Shown piece by piece: positions 35,425 through 43,339 of a DNA stretch of 64,000 nucleotides. Origin of the DNA: a bacterium (lineage in GTDB: Bacteria; Zixibacteria; MSB-5A5; GN15; FEB-12); NCBI GenBank assembly GCA_020444475.1, contig JAHLKV010000002.1:496001-560000 (forward strand), given 5' to 3'. The position numbers and the translations under genes are program-made. The stretch's first letter is position 1, and every line of letters starts with the position of its first letter. Below the pieces are notes generated by a model. That model ran no database searches, was not told the DNA's origin, and saw nothing but the letters and a program-made list of their open reading frames with translations.

Positions 35425-35615
35425 ATTTCCTTTTTGATCCGCACCAGTGCGGACTCCAGCTTCCGGATCGCTTCCGGCGAATCCTTCGCTTCCTCCGCGC
35501 GATGCGACGTCAGCCCCGTCAACATGGTAAGGCGCATCTGTGCCTTCACTCCGCCAATTCTCGCGGCCTCTTCATATAGTTGTTGCAGACGAACACCCAT
35601 CAGTTGCTCCGACAT
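35421..35615 (-). CDS. small helical protein, unknown function
   Basis: 64 residues from the ATG at 35615, chosen because GGGGGAGC lies directly before it; an upstream start at 35645 is less likely. The sequence is predicted to be mostly helical and charged (E-E-A-A-R-I-G-G-V-K-A-Q-M-R-L-T, A-I-R-K-L-E-S-A-L-V-R-I-K-K-E-M). It overlaps the next gene by four bases, so it is probably translated with the two V4R-like proteins. I do not recognise the family. Confidence 0.6.
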   Translation of the reverse strand: MSEQLMGVRLQQLYEEAARIGGVKAQMRLTMLTGLTSHRAEEAKDSPEAIRKLESALVRIKKEM

Positions 35616-35760
35616 GCTCCCCCAGGTGCAACAGGCCCCCGGCAAAATGCCCGCAGTAACTGTCTATCGGTTATATCGGCGGTACGAATGGATGTCTAAA
35701 CGACGGGAAATGTCGGATCAGGAACTCAGGTGATGAGCCGGGGGGGTGTTTGACCACTAT

Positions 35761-36102
35761 TCACTGTGGGGGATGGGACTTGTGGCCGGAGGTAACCTTA
35801 GACCGATCGCCTTGCGAACGGTCAAATCTCGTCACGACCTGCCTGAATGCTGATACGGCCAGGTCGGGATCACCGGTTAGTACCAGTCGGCCGCTCAACG
35901 CTCCTTCGACTCCCTTGAACGTACAATGGCCCGGGAGCTCCAGGCGAAAGAACGGACGGGCGAACTCCTTGAAGTACGACAGCTTGCCGCAGTGCCCCAG
36001 ATGCTTGATAAACGCCGAGTCTATCGGCTCATCGAAATGTACCTCACGGATAATCGAGCGGCCCAGACAGTCATCCAGTCGCTGTATCTCGACAATCTTC
36101 AT
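35761..36102 (-). CDS. small conserved-looking protein overlapping the cysteine desulfurase gene
   Basis: 113 residues whose ATG overlaps the stop codon of the cysteine desulfurase gene (ATGA, 36099-36102). The sequence looks like a real compact domain: R-E-V-H-F-D-E-P-I, F-I-K-H-L-G-H-C-G-K-L-S-Y-F, R-P-F-F-R-L, and F-K-G-V-E-G-A-L-S-G-R-L-V-L. There is no signal peptide. I do not recognise the family. Translational coupling to a desulfurase suggests a role with persulfide sulfur, for example as an acceptor or regulator; only C31-type and C52-type cysteines are available and this is a guess. Confidence 0.72.
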   Translation of the reverse strand: MKIVEIQRLDDCLGRSIIREVHFDEPIDSAFIKHLGHCGKLSYFKEFARPFFRLELPGHCTFKGVEGALSGRLVLTGDPDLAVSAFRQVVTRFDRSQGDRSKVTSGHKSHPPQ

Positions 36103-37265
36103 TGCGCCACCCCCGCCAGGGCTGTCTCGCGGATGGCGTCAAGACACCCGACCAGTTCCTCATCGGTGGTGAACCACGACGGACTGATCCGCACCGTACC
36201 GTCCGGCGCCGAACCCAGATACTCATGGATCAGCGGGGCGCAGTGCAGACCGGAGCGGCAAATGATACCGTACGATTCCTGCAGTATATACGAGGTTTCT
36301 TCGGGTGTGAGCCCGGACTGACGGAATGACACCAGCGGTTGGGTGTCGTTTGGTCCGGATGCACCGTACACCGTCACGCCCTCGATCTCGCGAAGCCCAT
36401 CCTCCAGGCGGCGCCGCTGGACCGCTGCGCGGCGTTGAAAAGCAGTCTTACCGATCGCTTCGATCTCGTCCAGACCGGCCTTGAGTGAGACGATTCCCGG
36501 CATGTTCAGGGTGCCCGCTTCGTACAACAGCGGACGTTCGGGTGGCTGGTGAAGAAGAGCGCTCTTGATCCCGCTGCCGCCGGTCTTTAACGGTTCGAGA
36601 TAGAGGCCGGGTCGTATGTACAAACCGCCGATCCCCGGCAGCCCCCACATCGCCTTGTGACCGGTGAACGCCAGCAGATCGATCGGCAGCGTGGTCAGAT
36701 TGATATCAACAGCACCCGCCGACTGGGCCGCATCAACCAGCATCAGTATCCCGTGTTCGCGGGCAATCGTGCCGATTGCTTCGATATCCTGCACCTGCCC
36801 GGTAACATTGGAGCAGTGACTTATCGCCACCAGTCGGGTGTCCGGCTGGATGCTCTCGAGTATCGATTCCGGATCAACCCAGCCGCTTTGGTCGCAGCCG
36901 ACTATCGTCAAACTGATCCGACTGTCCTGCTCCAGCAGATACAACGGACGGAGGACGGAGTTGTGTTCGATCGCGGTTGTAATGACGTGAGCACCATCGA
37001 GATGCAACCCCCGAATGGCGAGGTTTAAGGACTCGGTGGCGCCCGATGTAAAGACGATGTTCTCCGGCGAACCGGCCAAGAACAACTTCGCCAGCCTCGC
37101 CCGGCACTCGCCCACCGGATCATCGGTCGGGCAACCACCCGAGCCGCGCCCCGGCTGGGCGGGGATGCCGCGCAGGTAGCGGTCGACCTCACGGAGTACC
37201 CGTTCCGGTTTCGGGAAACTCGAGGCCCCGTTGTTCAGGTAAAGCTGTCCGCTGCGGTTTGTCAT
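36099..37265 (-). CDS. cysteine desulfurase (class V aminotransferase, group II/EF2568-like)
   Basis: 388 residues from the ATG at 37265; a GTG at 37283 would add six. The PLP enzyme removes sulfur from cysteine to give alanine and an enzyme persulfide. Key residues are H101 (I-E-H-N-S-V-L-R-P), D178 (L-V-D-A-A-Q-S), the PLP lysine K204 in T-G-H-K-A-M-W-G, and C342 in R-S-G-L-H-C-A-P, followed by G-T-V-R-I-S. This short R-S-G-L-H-C-A-P loop and the Y-L-N-N-G-A-S-S-F-P-K-P N-terminus match the EF2568-like (TIGR01977) cysteine desulfurase subfamily rather than IscS. No iron-sulfur scaffold gene is beside it. It is divergent from the flavodiiron gene. Confidence 0.92.
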   Translation of the reverse strand: MTNRSGQLYLNNGASSFPKPERVLREVDRYLRGIPAQPGRGSGGCPTDDPVGECRARLAKLFLAGSPENIVFTSGATESLNLAIRGLHLDGAHVITTAIEHNSVLRPLYLLEQDSRISLTIVGCDQSGWVDPESILESIQPDTRLVAISHCSNVTGQVQDIEAIGTIAREHGILMLVDAAQSAGAVDINLTTLPIDLLAFTGHKAMWGLPGIGGLYIRPGLYLEPLKTGGSGIKSALLHQPPERPLLYEAGTLNMPGIVSLKAGLDEIEAIGKTAFQRRAAVQRRRLEDGLREIEGVTVYGASGPNDTQPLVSFRQSGLTPEETSYILQESYGIICRSGLHCAPLIHEYLGSAPDGTVRISPSWFTTDEELVGCLDAIRETALAGVAQ

Positions 37266-37325
37266 TGTTCGATTTGTCGGCACCCCCCGGCAAACGTTTA
37301 CCGGGCGAACTAATCACGACATAAC

Positions 37326-37353
37326 TTGTTTCACGGATAGATTTGCCTATATT
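37326..37353 (+). promoter_or_regulatory. possible promoter of the flavodiiron gene
   Basis: TTGTTT (37326-37331), 16 bases, TATATT (37348-37353). It would give a leader of about 30 bases before the ATG at 37389. Confidence 0.55.
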
Positions 37354-37388
37354 TCAGGCCCGATTTGAACAAAGTGGAGAGTATACTA

Positions 37389-38582
37389 ATGGCAGCGACA
37401 GCTATAGCGGACAACGTCTGGGCAATCGGCGTCACCGACTCCGAACTCCGGGTCTTCGATATCATCATGGAGACCAAGACCGGCACCACCTACAACTCCT
37501 ATCTCGTCAGAGGCGAAAAAGCAGCCCTGATCGATGGCTCCAAGCTGGAGTTCCAGGACGAGTGGTTTGCCAATATCGAGAAGGTCATGCCCCTGACCGA
37601 GATAGAGTACCTGATAGTCAACCACACCGAACCGGATCACTCCGGCTCTTATCCGGAGCTGCTCAGGCGGCATCCCAAAATCAAGATCATCTGCGCCGCC
37701 CCGGCCGTGCCGTTCGTCAACAACGTCATCAACACCGAGGCCGACATCACGGGCGTCAAAGACAACCACGAACTCGATCTCGGCGGCAAGAAGTTCATCT
37801 TCAAAGCCACTCCGTACATGCACTGGCCCGACACCATGATGGAGTATCTGGTTGAGGACAAGATTCTCTTTTCGTGCGATGGCTTCGCGGCCCATATCGG
37901 GACCGGTGAGTTGTACGATGATGAGCTATCCGACAAGATCGACATGGACTGGGAAGTTAAGTACTACTACGACTGCATCATGCGGCCGTTCTCCGGCTAT
38001 ATCCGGCGCAATCTGCCCAAGCTCGACGAGTTCGATATCAAGATGGTCGCCGGTTCACACGGCCCGATCCAGCGCAAGGAGCCGCGGCGGTATATCAATC
38101 AGTACCAAGAGTGGGTGGCCGAGAAGTACGACCAGGATGTCGCGGTCGTCTATGCCAGCAACTACGGCAACACCGGCGCCATGGCGAAGATTATCGACAG
38201 CGAACTGCAGAAAGCCGGTGTAAGCACGGCGATGGTGGACATGACGGCGCTCGACGAGGCGCGGGGTCGTGACGTGATCGAGCGCAGCCGGGCAGTCGCG
38301 ATCGGGACGCCGACGTTCAACGGCGATGCGGTCAAGCCAGTGTGGGATTTTATCGGTTTGTTTGCCTCGGTCTATTCGATCGGCAAAAAGGCGGCGGTGT
38401 TTGGTTCGTACGGCTGGGGAGGCGAAGGGATCAAGCTGGTCGCCGACCGTCTGTCGGGCATGAAGTTGAAAGTGTATGAAAACCAACTTCGCACCCGACT
38501 GGTAGCATCGGAAACCGAAAACGCCGACACGAAAGCATTTGCAGCCGGTTTCGGGGAGTTTGTAGCGAGCGGCAAGAAGTAA
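37389..38582 (+). CDS. flavodiiron protein (FprA/ROO type, O2 or NO reductase)
   Basis: 397 residues from the ATG at 37389, preceded by GTGGAGAG; a TTG at 37365 is less likely. The metallo-beta-lactamase-like half has a full di-iron ligand set: H79, E81, D83, H84 (N-H-T-E-P-D-H-S-G), H145, D164 (S-C-D-G-F) and H224 (A-G-S-H-G-P-I). The C-terminal flavodoxin half (about 245-397) has the FMN loop Y-A-S-N-Y-G-N-T-G and G-S-Y-G-W-G-G-E-G. There is no fused rubredoxin or flavin reductase, so it is a class A enzyme that takes electrons from a separate rubredoxin-like donor. It reduces O2 to water or NO to N2O in anaerobes. It suggests an anaerobic or microaerobic host. Confidence 0.95.
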   Translation: MAATAIADNVWAIGVTDSELRVFDIIMETKTGTTYNSYLVRGEKAALIDGSKLEFQDEWFANIEKVMPLTEIEYLIVNHTEPDHSGSYPELLRRHPKIKIICAAPAVPFVNNVINTEADITGVKDNHELDLGGKKFIFKATPYMHWPDTMMEYLVEDKILFSCDGFAAHIGTGELYDDELSDKIDMDWEVKYYYDCIMRPFSGYIRRNLPKLDEFDIKMVAGSHGPIQRKEPRRYINQYQEWVAEKYDQDVAVVYASNYGNTGAMAKIIDSELQKAGVSTAMVDMTALDEARGRDVIERSRAVAIGTPTFNGDAVKPVWDFIGLFASVYSIGKKAAVFGSYGWGGEGIKLVADRLSGMKLKVYENQLRTRLVASETENADTKAFAAGFGEFVASGKK

Positions 38583-38910
38583 CCATATCTCGTGCGTGGT
38601 GTACGTCCCCGTGCACCGCGCAGCCCTTCTCAACAAGGCGACGTAGGGCAGAACCCGAGTGCGAAGCACGAAGCGGTTCTGCTATCCCCGCGAATTTTCG
38701 TGCGTGGTGTACATATTGTGTGGTCAGGCGACCCCGCCTGACCACGCGTCCGGACGATCCCACCTGCCGTCCTCCTGCGTCGGACTTTAGGTGGGCCACA
38801 AAACACATCTAAGCCCAGAAAGGCCGTCGGCCTCGTCGACTCCGATAATGTCTTGCTAAGTCCAAATTAACGCGTATCTTAGGGAAGATCGTATAGGATC
38901 GGAGGGGACC
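38583..38910. repeat. intergenic region with hairpin-forming repeat-like element
   Basis: CGTGCGTGGTGTAC occurs twice (from about 38590 and 38699). Between the copies, GCAGAACC (38648-38655) pairs with GGTTCTGC (38675-38682) around an inner stem GTGC/GCAC (38659-38662, 38666-38669). After the second copy, GTGGTCAGGCG (38720-38730) pairs with CGCCTGACCAC (38735-38745). No T-tract follows. It looks like a palindromic intergenic repeat family rather than a simple terminator. The promoter of the next gene lies at 38853-38880. Confidence 0.6.
38853..38880 (+). promoter_or_regulatory. possible promoter of the 535-codon secreted protein gene
   Basis: TTGCTA (38853-38858), 16 bases, TATCTT (38875-38880), about 30 bases before the ATG at 38911. 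Confidence 0.5.
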
Positions 38911-40518
38911 ATGCCGCGTCATGTCATTTTTCTCATCAACCTTCTCATAGTCATAGCCGTTGTCCCGTCGTCCCATGCAACCCTGCAAACATCGATCGAT
39001 CTCCAGATCAGCGTTCCCGACTCCTTTCCATACTATGGCGACTTCTCGCTTGTCGATGTCGACCGCGACGGGCAGGTGGACCTGCTCCAGCAGCGAGGAG
39101 ACACGGTGTGCTCGTATTCGCTTTCCAGCCACGAAACGCTGGATTGGCTGATCCTCCCGACTCTTTCCGAATACTACAAGCGCTACGCTGTGGGTTGGCT
39201 CGACGGTGATGACCGGATTGATGTCGCCAAGGCAGTGATCGTTTCTCCGGATGTCGCAAGTAGGCAATTCCTGTTGGTGTTCTATGCTCGGACGAACGGC
39301 GTTATGACGGCGGATACGGTTGTCGTGCTTAATCTGGAGTCAGGCGAAGAATACCACTGGCAGGACTATTTCATCAGAGATCTGGACGGCGACGGATTCT
39401 CCGAAGTATACGGGGCCTTCTACTATACACACTCCTTCCAGTACTGGCCTGATGAGCCGCCAGTTGTCACCTACTACTGGACGAGGTTTCGCTACGATTG
39501 CGCGAGCGGGGAATACTCGGAAGTTGACCGGCTTCCGCTTCAATGGAAGGATTCGTACATCGACGAAAACACCGGTGAAACGATCTACTGGTCCCGCGTG
39601 CACGGCACCCACTCCTATCCCGGTTCCCACGGAATCGAGCCGTACACGTACAGCTGGGAGGACTTGAAAACCGGCCTGTTTGATTCCGTCTTCAACACGC
39701 TGCGCATCTGGTCGGAGTCTGAACCAGGGGTGGAGGACTGCCCCTACTTCGCGCAGACCTATGATCGGGACGTGTTTCTCTGGCAGTATGTGGTGGCCGA
39801 CATCTTGCCGGAGCACCCCGGCCACGAGTTTGTAGGTGGCTTCGTCTATTCCGCCTGGGGTCTGGATTTCCTGTGCGGCGAGTCCGACACCAGTTTCGCG
39901 CGAGCCTATGTGTACAGCCTCGAAGATCCGTTTAATCCGAATCTTCTCCGCACCATCGACCCCTACACAGGCGTACTTACGAGCGGCAACCCCGTCTTTG
40001 CTCTTCCCGGCCACGATTATACGTTGTACACGTATTCAGCTGGAGAGCACCGCTTCTATTCCGCCGGCACCGAATCATATCAGATTCAGGACTCAAGCAA
40101 CGTGCTTCCATTCAACGCCAACTACTACGGTGTTGTCGAACTCGACAGCAAGTCTGGACCGCACGTCGTACTCAGGGACGGCCGGCACTTCTATTTCGTA
40201 CGAGTTGGTACTCCGACCGATGTCGACAATTCGGGCGGATCACTCGATCTTCCCGAATCGTTCACACTAAGCCAACCATATCCCAACCCGTTCAACCCGA
40301 CCGTCTCGTTCTCGATCACCCTGCCGGTGAAGACGAACCTGACAGTCGAGATATACAATACCCTCGGACAACGCGTGGAAAGACTATTTGACGGTGACCT
40401 TCCGGCCGGCGAAAAGCTGTTCGAGTGGGATGGGACGGATTATGCTTCGGGCGTCTATCTGATCAAGGTCTCAACTGAATCGGAGACCAGATCGGTCAAA
40501 GCAATATTGGTGAAGTAG
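38911..40518 (+). CDS. secreted FG-GAP/VCBS-like repeat protein with sorting domain
   Basis: 535 residues; signal peptide 1-23 (ending SHA). The body has calcium-loop-like D-x-D-x-D-G-x-x-x repeats (V-D-V-D-R-D-G-Q-V-D, I-R-D-L-D-G-D-G-F-S-E-V-Y) spaced along aromatic-rich beta segments. This is typical of integrin-like FG-GAP/VCBS propellers. The last ~85 residues are a Por/T9SS-type sorting module (Y-P-N-P-F-N-P-T-V-S-F-S-I, G-Q-R-V-E-R-L-F, E-W-D-G-T-D, S-G-V-Y-L-I-K-V). RBS GGAGGGG precedes the ATG. The next gene, 16 bases on, is a paralogue. A surface or secreted binding role is likely; no catalytic site was identified. Confidence 0.88.
   Translation: MPRHVIFLINLLIVIAVVPSSHATLQTSIDLQISVPDSFPYYGDFSLVDVDRDGQVDLLQQRGDTVCSYSLSSHETLDWLILPTLSEYYKRYAVGWLDGDDRIDVAKAVIVSPDVASRQFLLVFYARTNGVMTADTVVVLNLESGEEYHWQDYFIRDLDGDGFSEVYGAFYYTHSFQYWPDEPPVVTYYWTRFRYDCASGEYSEVDRLPLQWKDSYIDENTGETIYWSRVHGTHSYPGSHGIEPYTYSWEDLKTGLFDSVFNTLRIWSESEPGVEDCPYFAQTYDRDVFLWQYVVADILPEHPGHEFVGGFVYSAWGLDFLCGESDTSFARAYVYSLEDPFNPNLLRTIDPYTGVLTSGNPVFALPGHDYTLYTYSAGEHRFYSAGTESYQIQDSSNVLPFNANYYGVVELDSKSGPHVVLRDGRHFYFVRVGTPTDVDNSGGSLDLPESFTLSQPYPNPFNPTVSFSITLPVKTNLTVEIYNTLGQRVERLFDGDLPAGEKLFEWDGTDYASGVYLIKVSTESETRSVKAILVK
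40276..40466 (+). repeat. sorting-domain DNA repeat, copy 1
   Basis: 191 bases nearly identical (two differences by eye) to 41825-42015 in the next gene, although the rest of the two genes is clearly diverged. Confidence 0.9.
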
Positions 40519-40534
40519 ACCATGGAGGGGAACT

Positions 40535-42067
40535 ATGCGCGTCATTCGGATCCCGCTGATCATTCTTCTTCTGGTAGTCTCAGCTTCGACGTTCGCCCGC
40601 ACACTCGATTTCGTTCTCGACGCCACCTTCACGATTCCAACTGACACGGTCCGCGAAGCTACCTTTCGCGATATCGACTCCGACGGCTGGCCCGAAGCGC
40701 TTTTGGTTGGCGGTGACTCGATCTGGCTGTACTCACTGGTGCACGATTCGGTGTTGTTCACTACGGCTATTCCCGATCCGAATTATTACGAGTATTCTGT
40801 TACGCTGGCCGATGTCAACCGGGATTCAGTAATCGACCTGGTACTCGGTGGGCTGGACCTGCACTACACGCGGGTCGACGTGTGGGACGGCGCCGCCCGA
40901 TACGCTGCTATCGCGAGCAGAACATACGGAGATTACAGCAGTTACTACGGGGGAAAGAAGCATGGCGTGGTCGCTTCGCTTGATGTCGACCGCGATGGGT
41001 ATGATGAGCTGGTTGCCTCGTACGATGATGAGTCCGGCTATAACATGTGGTCAGCCTTCATGCTGGGTGGTACCGTGATCTACTCGTCATTCCCCGATCA
41101 GCCACAAGATTCGCTCGACACACAGTCGCTCCACATCGACAGCCTTCGGAATCCCGATGGCTCCTTCTTCCATGTCACCCAGCAGCATGACGCGTATACG
41201 TATCTGAGCACCGGTCCCGACTGGACGGGCCACTGGTCCTGGCTGGTCGCGCCGTGGGATGTCTCATTCATCAACGCTCTCGCCGGGGTAGATTTCTGTG
41301 GACACTGGACCGAGCCTGAATGTGGCGAGGGGGTTGTCTACACCGATCACTGGAGTTTCGGCTGCGGCGGGGAGCTTGATACGCGCCTGACCAGTTCCGA
41401 GTTTCTCTGTGTGAGGGAGGCGTATTCTCCCTGTGAACACGACGGCGCTGAGTACGTCACGTGGGACTCCACCCAACTTTATCTCTTCTCGCTGATCGCC
41501 TCCGAATCAACTGAAGAAATCTGGCACAAAGATATCAGCGGCCAGATCTGGGATAACTTCCTGTACCATCAGGGCTTCCCCGGATACTTCTTCGCCTTCG
41601 TCGATGACGACTTCATCATGTACGATGTCACTTCGGATACGATTCTCCAAACCAACCACGATGTCCCGGTCGGCAAACGCTCCTGGACCTGGCCGTATCC
41701 TGACAAGCTGCCGCGGCTGGTCACCCTCGATGCCAACCACGTCACGCTCTACCGGCTGGACATTTCCACGGCAATCGGCGATCAACCCGGCCGCGAGCTA
41801 CCTGAATCGTTCACGCTCAGCGAGCCATATCCCAACCCGTTCAACCCAGCCGTCTCGTTCTCGATCACCCTGCCGGTGAAGACGAACCTGACAGTCGAGA
41901 TATACAATACCCTCGGACAACGCGTGGAAAGACTATTTGACGGTGACCTTCCGGCCGGCGAAAAGCTGTTCGAGTGGGATGGGACGGATTATGCTTCGGG
42001 CGTCTATCTGATCAAAGCGGCAAATGGTTCGGAAACGAAATCCGTCAAAGCGGTGCTGGTGAAATAG
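40535..42067 (+). CDS. secreted FG-GAP/VCBS-like repeat protein with sorting domain (paralogue)
   Basis: 510 residues; signal peptide 1-21 (ending TFA). As in the upstream gene, D-I-D-S-D-G-W-P-E-A, D-V-N-R-D-S-V-I-D-L and D-V-D-R-D-G-Y-D-E-L mark propeller-type calcium loops, and the body is rich in Tyr and Trp. Four or more cysteines cluster at about 255-305 (F-C-G-H-W, C-G-E-G, G-C-G-G, E-F-L-C). The C-terminal sorting module is almost the same as that of the upstream paralogue. RBS GGAGGGG is shared in form. Likely co-transcribed with the upstream gene. Molecular role unknown. Confidence 0.88.
   Translation: MRVIRIPLIILLLVVSASTFARTLDFVLDATFTIPTDTVREATFRDIDSDGWPEALLVGGDSIWLYSLVHDSVLFTTAIPDPNYYEYSVTLADVNRDSVIDLVLGGLDLHYTRVDVWDGAARYAAIASRTYGDYSSYYGGKKHGVVASLDVDRDGYDELVASYDDESGYNMWSAFMLGGTVIYSSFPDQPQDSLDTQSLHIDSLRNPDGSFFHVTQQHDAYTYLSTGPDWTGHWSWLVAPWDVSFINALAGVDFCGHWTEPECGEGVVYTDHWSFGCGGELDTRLTSSEFLCVREAYSPCEHDGAEYVTWDSTQLYLFSLIASESTEEIWHKDISGQIWDNFLYHQGFPGYFFAFVDDDFIMYDVTSDTILQTNHDVPVGKRSWTWPYPDKLPRLVTLDANHVTLYRLDISTAIGDQPGRELPESFTLSEPYPNPFNPAVSFSITLPVKTNLTVEIYNTLGQRVERLFDGDLPAGEKLFEWDGTDYASGVYLIKAANGSETKSVKAVLVK
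41825..42015 (+). repeat. sorting-domain DNA repeat, copy 2
   Basis: Copy of 40276-40466 at an offset of 1549 bases, covering the sorting module from the Y-P-N-P-F-N-P motif to shortly before the C-terminus. Confidence 0.9.
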
Positions 42068-42082
42068 CCCTCACACAGGTGG

Positions 42083-42132
42083 CTCGGCATCGGTCGGGGA
42101 GCGGGGGAGCGAAAACCCCGACCGACACCGAG
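42083..42132 (+). terminator. stem-loop after the paralogue pair
   Basis: TCGGTCGGGG (42090-42099) pairs with CCCCGACCGA (42116-42125), with an outer CTCGG/CCGAG helix. It lies 20 bases after the stop codon and has no T-tract, so its action as a terminator is uncertain. Confidence 0.5.
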
Positions 42133-42161
42133 AGGTCAACTACGATCGGACGGGCCTCTTC

Positions 42162-43085
42162 TCATGAACCGAGCCCGAACCGCCCGGTGTCGACCCATTC
42201 GTTCTTCAGCAGCGACCACCAGTCAACCGCCAGCCAGTCGAGCACATATTCATACGGCAGCCACCCGTAGCCATCGTCTCCCCATCCGACTCCCCAGGAA
42301 TTGCGGATAAGAAGCGCCCCGGTCGTGCTCTTGGTGCTGTTCGAAATGGCGATCTTCTTTTTGTCGTCGAACCCGACTGCGACGATCGCATGCCCGCCCG
42401 CGCGGCGATCTCTCGGCCCGGGGTAGGGGATCTCTCCGGAGCTCGAAGCGCCCCAGATCGAATTGTAGACCGTGAAGCCGAACATCAACGGGAGTCGCGC
42501 GCATATGAACAGTTTGATTCGCTTCAGCAGTTCCTTACGGTCCAGTCCGGGTGGATCGAGCCGGAAGTACTGCAGCGCCTGGTAATTACTCGCGAAGGAG
42601 TATTGGAAGGCGGCCGGCTCAACATCGAAGTCGGCGATAACGTACGGCCAGTATTCTTCAGGCGGTACACCAAACAATGCCATCGCGCCCATGGTCGTTC
42701 GAAGATAGGCGCCGGTGTCCCCGGTCCAGTGCAGCAAGTTCCGAGTGACTTTGTAGAGGAACAGACGGGAAGCATCGATATGTTTGCCAAACGCCCGTCG
42801 CTCGAAGTACTCGACCATCCCCACCCCGGCCTGCGCCGTACAGGAACCGAGCGACCCCTGATCCTCGATCGGCGAGCAATCGCCGCGAAGATCGAAGTGT
42901 GCCGCGGGCGGCGCGGCTTTGAATGATCCCAGTTTGAGCTTGGTCATCATCTTCTTGACGCTGTCTTTCTCGCCTACCTGCATCGCGGTAGTCGAGAGGC
43001 TGTCGGCCTCGGGTGTGAAATCACGGAAGTCGGGATAGTCCGGCACCCAGCCCATGTTCTGTGCATACAGTCTGGTCTCAGGCAT
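42162..43085 (-). CDS. papain-like (C1A) cysteine protease
   Basis: 307 residues from the ATG at 43085, which follows an excellent GAAGGAGTCTCT; the longer frame from 43187 has no ribosome site. Catalytic residues of the papain fold are present: Q76 and C82 in E-D-Q-G-S-L-G-S-C-T-A-Q, H232 in A-G-G-H-A-I-V-A-V-G, and N262 in R-N-S-W-G-V-G-W-G-D-D-G-Y-G. No signal peptide is visible, so unlike the other proteases here it may act in the cytoplasm or leave by another route. The first ~60 residues may be a short propeptide. It stands alone with its own promoter. Confidence 0.9.
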   Translation of the reverse strand: MPETRLYAQNMGWVPDYPDFRDFTPEADSLSTTAMQVGEKDSVKKMMTKLKLGSFKAAPPAAHFDLRGDCSPIEDQGSLGSCTAQAGVGMVEYFERRAFGKHIDASRLFLYKVTRNLLHWTGDTGAYLRTTMGAMALFGVPPEEYWPYVIADFDVEPAAFQYSFASNYQALQYFRLDPPGLDRKELLKRIKLFICARLPLMFGFTVYNSIWGASSSGEIPYPGPRDRRAGGHAIVAVGFDDKKKIAISNSTKSTTGALLIRNSWGVGWGDDGYGWLPYEYVLDWLAVDWWSLLKNEWVDTGRFGLGS

Positions 43086-43191
43086 AGAGACTCCTTCAAA
43101 TTGACGGATTGTAGCAGATGTAGTGGACGAATCGCTCCCCCGCATTCCGGCTGTTTGATCGAGAAGTGTGCGGATTGAAATCCCCACTGCA

Positions 43192-43219
43192 ATTATGGGG
43201 GAGGGTGCTCGGCTGTCAA
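43192..43219 (-). promoter_or_regulatory. sigma70-type promoter of the papain-like protease gene
   Basis: Minus strand TTGACA (43214-43219), 16 bases, CATAAT (43192-43197), leader of about 100 bases. Confidence 0.65.
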
Positions 43220-43339
43220 GAAAGGGAGTCTATAATCGCCAGAATTTGCGCGATCCGCGTCAGAAAGAGACGAACTGAGGAGTCTGCTTGGTCGGGATCT
43301 GTCAGTGGTGTGGTGTGCGAATGCCTTCCGGCGCGTTGA

